Below are positions 62,029 to 64,000 of a DNA stretch of 64,000 nt, piece after piece. Each line of letters starts with the position of its first letter. Position 1 is the first letter of the stretch. This DNA comes from an uncultured Christensenellaceae bacterium (GTDB lineage: Bacteria; Bacillota; Clostridia; Christensenellales; UBA3700). A program made the translations under genes and the position numbers. The stretch lies in assembly GCA_944381325.1 (NCBI GenBank), contig CALWKS010000006.1:1-64000 (forward strand), written 5' to 3'. The notes beneath the pieces were generated by a model that saw only the letters and a list, made by a program, of their open reading frames with translations, was not told where the DNA came from and did not search any database.

Positions 62029-62066
62029 ACTATAACTTGACATTGCTGATTTGTCAATACTGACAA
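62029..62066 (-). promoter_or_regulatory. Promoter with overlapping dyad operator
   Basis: Minus strand: -35 TTGACA (62057-62052), 17-nt spacer, -10 TATAGT (62034-62029). The perfect dyad TTGTCA-ATAC-TGACAA (62051-62066) covers the -35, a good position for a repressor. Confidence 0.72.
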
Positions 62067-62169
62067 TTTCTCTGTATTTTTTGATAGTTTTCTTTTTTAT
62101 TTGAAACTATAAAAATTCCAGACTAAATTTCAAAAATTTTCAAATGTCATTCAAGAATAAAACAATAAA

Positions 62170-62225
62170 AAGATAAATTTATCTTCAACAAAACAATCCG
62201 TATTGTCGCTATGCTGTGCTATAAT
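62170..62225 (+). promoter_or_regulatory. Upstream region of the crp/fnr-type gene
   Basis: Perfect 16-bp palindrome AAGATAAATTTATCTT (62170-62185), centred about 54 nt before the predicted start. It is followed by a -10 TATAAT (62220-62225) with no recognisable -35 (TCCGTA at the right spacing). An activator-dependent or self-regulated promoter is plausible. Confidence 0.5.
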
Positions 62226-62243
62226 TATGAAAGGAGTTAAAAT

Positions 62244-62903
62244 ATGAATTTTTCAGAATTCTTCCCTGTATGGGATAAACTTAAGATTGAAGAACGCGAA
62301 AAAATCAAGGCTTCCGCCTTTGACCGCACTTTCCGCAAAGGAACACTCCTTCACAGAGGCTCTGACGAATGCACCGGACTTTTGCTTATCCGCTCAGGTC
62401 AGATAAGAGCTTATACGACCTCCCCCGACGGCAAAGAAATTACCCTGTACAGACTTTTAGAAAGGGATATCTGCCTTTTTTCGGCTTCCTGCATAATAAA
62501 CAGTCTCAGCTTCGACATCACCCTTTCTGCTGAAAAAAACTCTGAAGTAACGGTGATCCCTGCCGACGTCTATAAAAAACTAATGAACGAATCTGCTCCT
62601 CTTGCCAATTTCACAAATGAGATCATGGCAAGTCGCTTTTCTGACGTAATGTGGCTAATCGAGCAGATCATGTGGAAAAGTTTTGACAAAAGACTTGCCG
62701 CTTTCCTTATCGAAGAATCCAATATCGAAGAAAGCCTGACCCTCAAAATCACCCACGAAGCCGTAGGCAATCACATGGGCAGCCCCCGCGAGGTCGTAAC
62801 ACGTATGCTCAAATATTTTGCTGACGAAGGTCTTGTAACCTTATCGCGCGGCACTATCGCAATCACCGACCCGCAAAGGCTTAACTCTCTTGCCCTGTCC
62901 TGA
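62244..62903 (+). CDS. Crp/Fnr-family transcriptional regulator
   Basis: 219 residues. The cyclic-nucleotide-binding-like beta-roll spans about 1-115 (LLLIRSGQIRAYTTSPDGKEITLYRLLERDICLFS). The dimerisation helix follows, then a winged-helix domain at about 150-219 (ITHEAVGNHMGSPREVVTRMLKYFADEGLVTLSRGTIAITD). The cAMP-binding RSA motif and the Fnr Cys quartet are absent, so the signal is neither classic cAMP nor [4Fe-4S]; two Cys (ECTG and DICLFSASC) could be redox-sensitive. GGAGTT precedes the ATG. It is convergent with trxA; the two stop codons abut (TGA/TCA). A matching operator lies in front of trxA. Confidence 0.92.
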   Translation: MNFSEFFPVWDKLKIEEREKIKASAFDRTFRKGTLLHRGSDECTGLLLIRSGQIRAYTTSPDGKEITLYRLLERDICLFSASCIINSLSFDITLSAEKNSEVTVIPADVYKKLMNESAPLANFTNEIMASRFSDVMWLIEQIMWKSFDKRLAAFLIEESNIEESLTLKITHEAVGNHMGSPREVVTRMLKYFADEGLVTLSRGTIAITDPQRLNSLALS

Positions 62904-63212
62904 TCAGGCAAACATTTTCAGAATGTCTTTCTTGGGACGCACTCCGACCGAGCCGTTCACTACATTTCCGTCTTTGATCACTGCCAGCGTGGGAATGCTG
63001 GAAATCTGAAAAAGATTTGCCAGCTCTCTTTCCTCGTCCACGTTTACTTTGCAGACCTTTATATCTTCTCTTTCTTCCGCAATCTCATCGACAACGGGTC
63101 CCATCATTCTGCAAGGTCCGCACCAGCTTGCCCAGAAGTCGATAAGCACGGGCTTTTCTGAATTTAATACTTCGTTATTGAAATTGTCTTTGTTTAAGTT
63201 GATTACTGCCAT
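62904..63212 (-). CDS. trxA: Thioredoxin
   Basis: 102 residues with the redox site WCGPC (C31, C34), the preceding VLIDFWAS strand, the cis-Pro in ISSIPTLAVI and the Gly-rich end NVVNGSVGV. It reduces cytoplasmic disulfides. The start at ATG 63212 (MAVINLNKDNF) has GAGAGGTG upstream; 14 extra codons in the ORF are ignored. Its promoter lacks a -35 but has a Crp/Fnr-type site at about -41, implying activation by the convergent regulator. Confidence 0.97.
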   Translation of the reverse strand: MAVINLNKDNFNNEVLNSEKPVLIDFWASWCGPCRMMGPVVDEIAEEREDIKVCKVNVDEERELANLFQISSIPTLAVIKDGNVVNGSVGVRPKKDILKMFA

Positions 63213-63242
63213 ATTACACCTCTCAATTGCTTTGATAGTTTC

Positions 63243-63284
63243 ATTATATTGCAATAAAAAACTTTTTTCTGTGATATTGTTACA
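63243..63284 (-). promoter_or_regulatory. trxA promoter with class II Crp/Fnr-type operator
   Basis: -10 TATAAT (63248-63243, minus) with no -35 match (CAGAAA). The dyad TGTGATATTGTTACA (63270-63284) is centred at 63277, 41 nt upstream of the predicted start near 63236. This is the classic class II activation distance for Crp/Fnr proteins. Confidence 0.68.
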
Positions 63285-63334
63285 TAATAGCTATTTATTT
63301 TATATGATATGTTTTAACAATCGTTTGCTACAAC

Positions 63335-63820
63335 TTAGTTATTACCGCAAAGCAGGTACATTTCTTCGGCAAAGCATTCAGAATAACCGCCTATATAGTA
63401 ACTTGTCAATCTTTTACCGTCTTCACTCCCCGCAATTACAAATAAATCGTGGAAAAAATCGTCTTCGTTTTCGGATGCGTTGTTACAATATTCTCTTTTG
63501 ATAATATAAGAACAAATATATTCTTCGTTGACAACGTGTCCCTCGCTTACGCAAAACACGTCATTACAATATTTATTGTATCTTTTAACTTTCGTACGCG
63601 TACATTTGTCGATATCTTTAAAATTGACAATTTCCGCTTTGTATTTTTTTATCAGAAATGAATTGAGATCAACAAGCGTAACATTTTCCCCATAATGATA
63701 ATCAGGCAAAAAAGTCTTTATCCGTTCGTATGCTTGTTTAGCCCTTTCAACGGACAATTTTCCTTTAAACACTGTAAAATCGTTGATATCAACTTCTTTC
63801 TCTTTCTTAAAATCTTTCAT
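63335..63820 (-). CDS. Protein of unknown function
   Basis: 161 residues with no signal peptide or membrane helix. Charged and Tyr/Asn-rich, with scattered Cys (CTRTK, YCNDVFC, EYICS, YCNNAS) and an aromatic C-terminal half (SYYIGGYSECFAEEMYLLC). No recognised family; lower GC than neighbours. The promoter (TTGACA-17-TAAATT, 63868-63840) lies inside the end of the upstream GNAT gene. The leader of about 13 nt has no Shine-Dalgarno. Confidence 0.65.
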   Translation of the reverse strand: MKDFKKEKEVDINDFTVFKGKLSVERAKQAYERIKTFLPDYHYGENVTLVDLNSFLIKKYKAEIVNFKDIDKCTRTKVKRYNKYCNDVFCVSEGHVVNEEYICSYIIKREYCNNASENEDDFFHDLFVIAGSEDGKRLTSYYIGGYSECFAEEMYLLCGNN

Positions 63821-63839
63821 ATTTGTTTTTTTATGATGA

Positions 63840-63868
63840 AATTTAAATCAATTCCTTTCCATTGTCAA
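63840..63868 (-). promoter_or_regulatory. Promoter of the gene at 63335
   Basis: Minus strand: -35 TTGACA (63868-63863), 17-nt spacer, -10 TAAATT (63845-63840). Overlaps the last codons of the GNAT gene. Confidence 0.55.
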
Positions 63869-64000
63869 TTCTTTACACTTCCATTCCTCTCCGAATATTC
63901 TGTATTTTTCGACATTATCGAGAACAACATCTTTAAACCCTACAGACTTATAACAAAAATATGCAGAGGGATTGTTTTCGAAAACTCCGAGGGAAACTTT
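63848..64000 (-). CDS. GNAT acetyltransferase, C-terminal fragment (cut by window edge)
   Basis: The last 50 codons of a gene continuing beyond 64000. It reads VSLGVFENNPSAYFCYKSVGFKDV and ends YRIFGEEWKCKELTMERN. The L-x-V-x-x-x-N-x-x-A-x-x-x-Y-x-x-x-GF pattern is GNAT motif B, and the FGEEWKC ending is typical of RimJ/RimL-like acetyltransferases. Intact as far as visible. Confidence 0.82.
   Translation of the reverse strand, partial: KVSLGVFENNPSAYFCYKSVGFKDVVLDNVEKYRIFGEEWKCKELTMERN

Overview
The window reads as chromosome from a low-to-mid GC member of the Bacillota, most likely an uncultured gut Clostridia lineage (inference). Supporting signs are AddAB instead of RecBCD, an L10 leader, SAM-I and preQ1-I riboswitches, Spo0A- and SpoIIQ-type proteins, strong Shine-Dalgarno sites of the GGAGGTGAT type, and a choloylglycine hydrolase of the kind common in intestinal bacteria. 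No phage, transposon, CRISPR array or conjugative module is visible. Most of the window is core genome with small accessory islands.

Layout. 1-2465 (minus) holds the 5' two thirds of a 23S rRNA gene preceded by tRNA-Ile and tRNA-Ala. The unit starts at its own consensus promoter, with no 16S gene in front of it. 2571-11397 (minus) has corA with a structured leader, an unknown membrane protein, and addB-addA. 11522-19976 is a mixed stretch: a lipoprotein, a cysteine-rich orphan, a membrane zinc peptidase, rplI, a DUF1540 protein, a SpoIIQ-like M23 protein with a small partner, hisC, a glycerol-1-phosphate dehydrogenase homologue that has lost its metal ligands, and a methyltransferase. 20220-46297 (mostly minus) is the information-processing core: rpmG-secE-nusG-rplK-rplA, then rplJ-rplL behind an L10 leader; rpsL-rpsG-fusA-tuf; secA-prfB-tsaD; recD2; rpoB-rpoC; and metK behind a SAM-I riboswitch.

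46417-47945 carries the most novel-looking locus. A two-gene cassette (a 36-residue membrane micropeptide starting MKNDKISK plus a membrane-anchored protein of about 170 residues) is present twice in tandem. 47973-50122 (plus) is an overlapping HAD-rqcP-ispDF operon. 50223-51545 has a small membrane protein and a Spo0A-like regulator whose receiver lacks the phosphorylatable Asp. 51585-54403 (minus) has GrpB/GNAT genes and a queuosine-precursor transporter behind a preQ1-I riboswitch, followed by an SDR. 54429-64000 is accessory: an EFR1-type ferredoxin, a PP-loop enzyme, choloylglycine hydrolase, an ASCH protein, a CDF transporter, a MerR regulator facing the lipoprotein gene it probably controls, another lipoprotein, a Crp/Fnr regulator convergent with trxA, an unknown protein, and a truncated GNAT gene at the edge.

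A theme across the plus-strand and accessory genes is promoters whose -10 box ends only 6-9 nt before the start codon, with no Shine-Dalgarno. This predicts several leaderless mRNAs alongside normally led genes.
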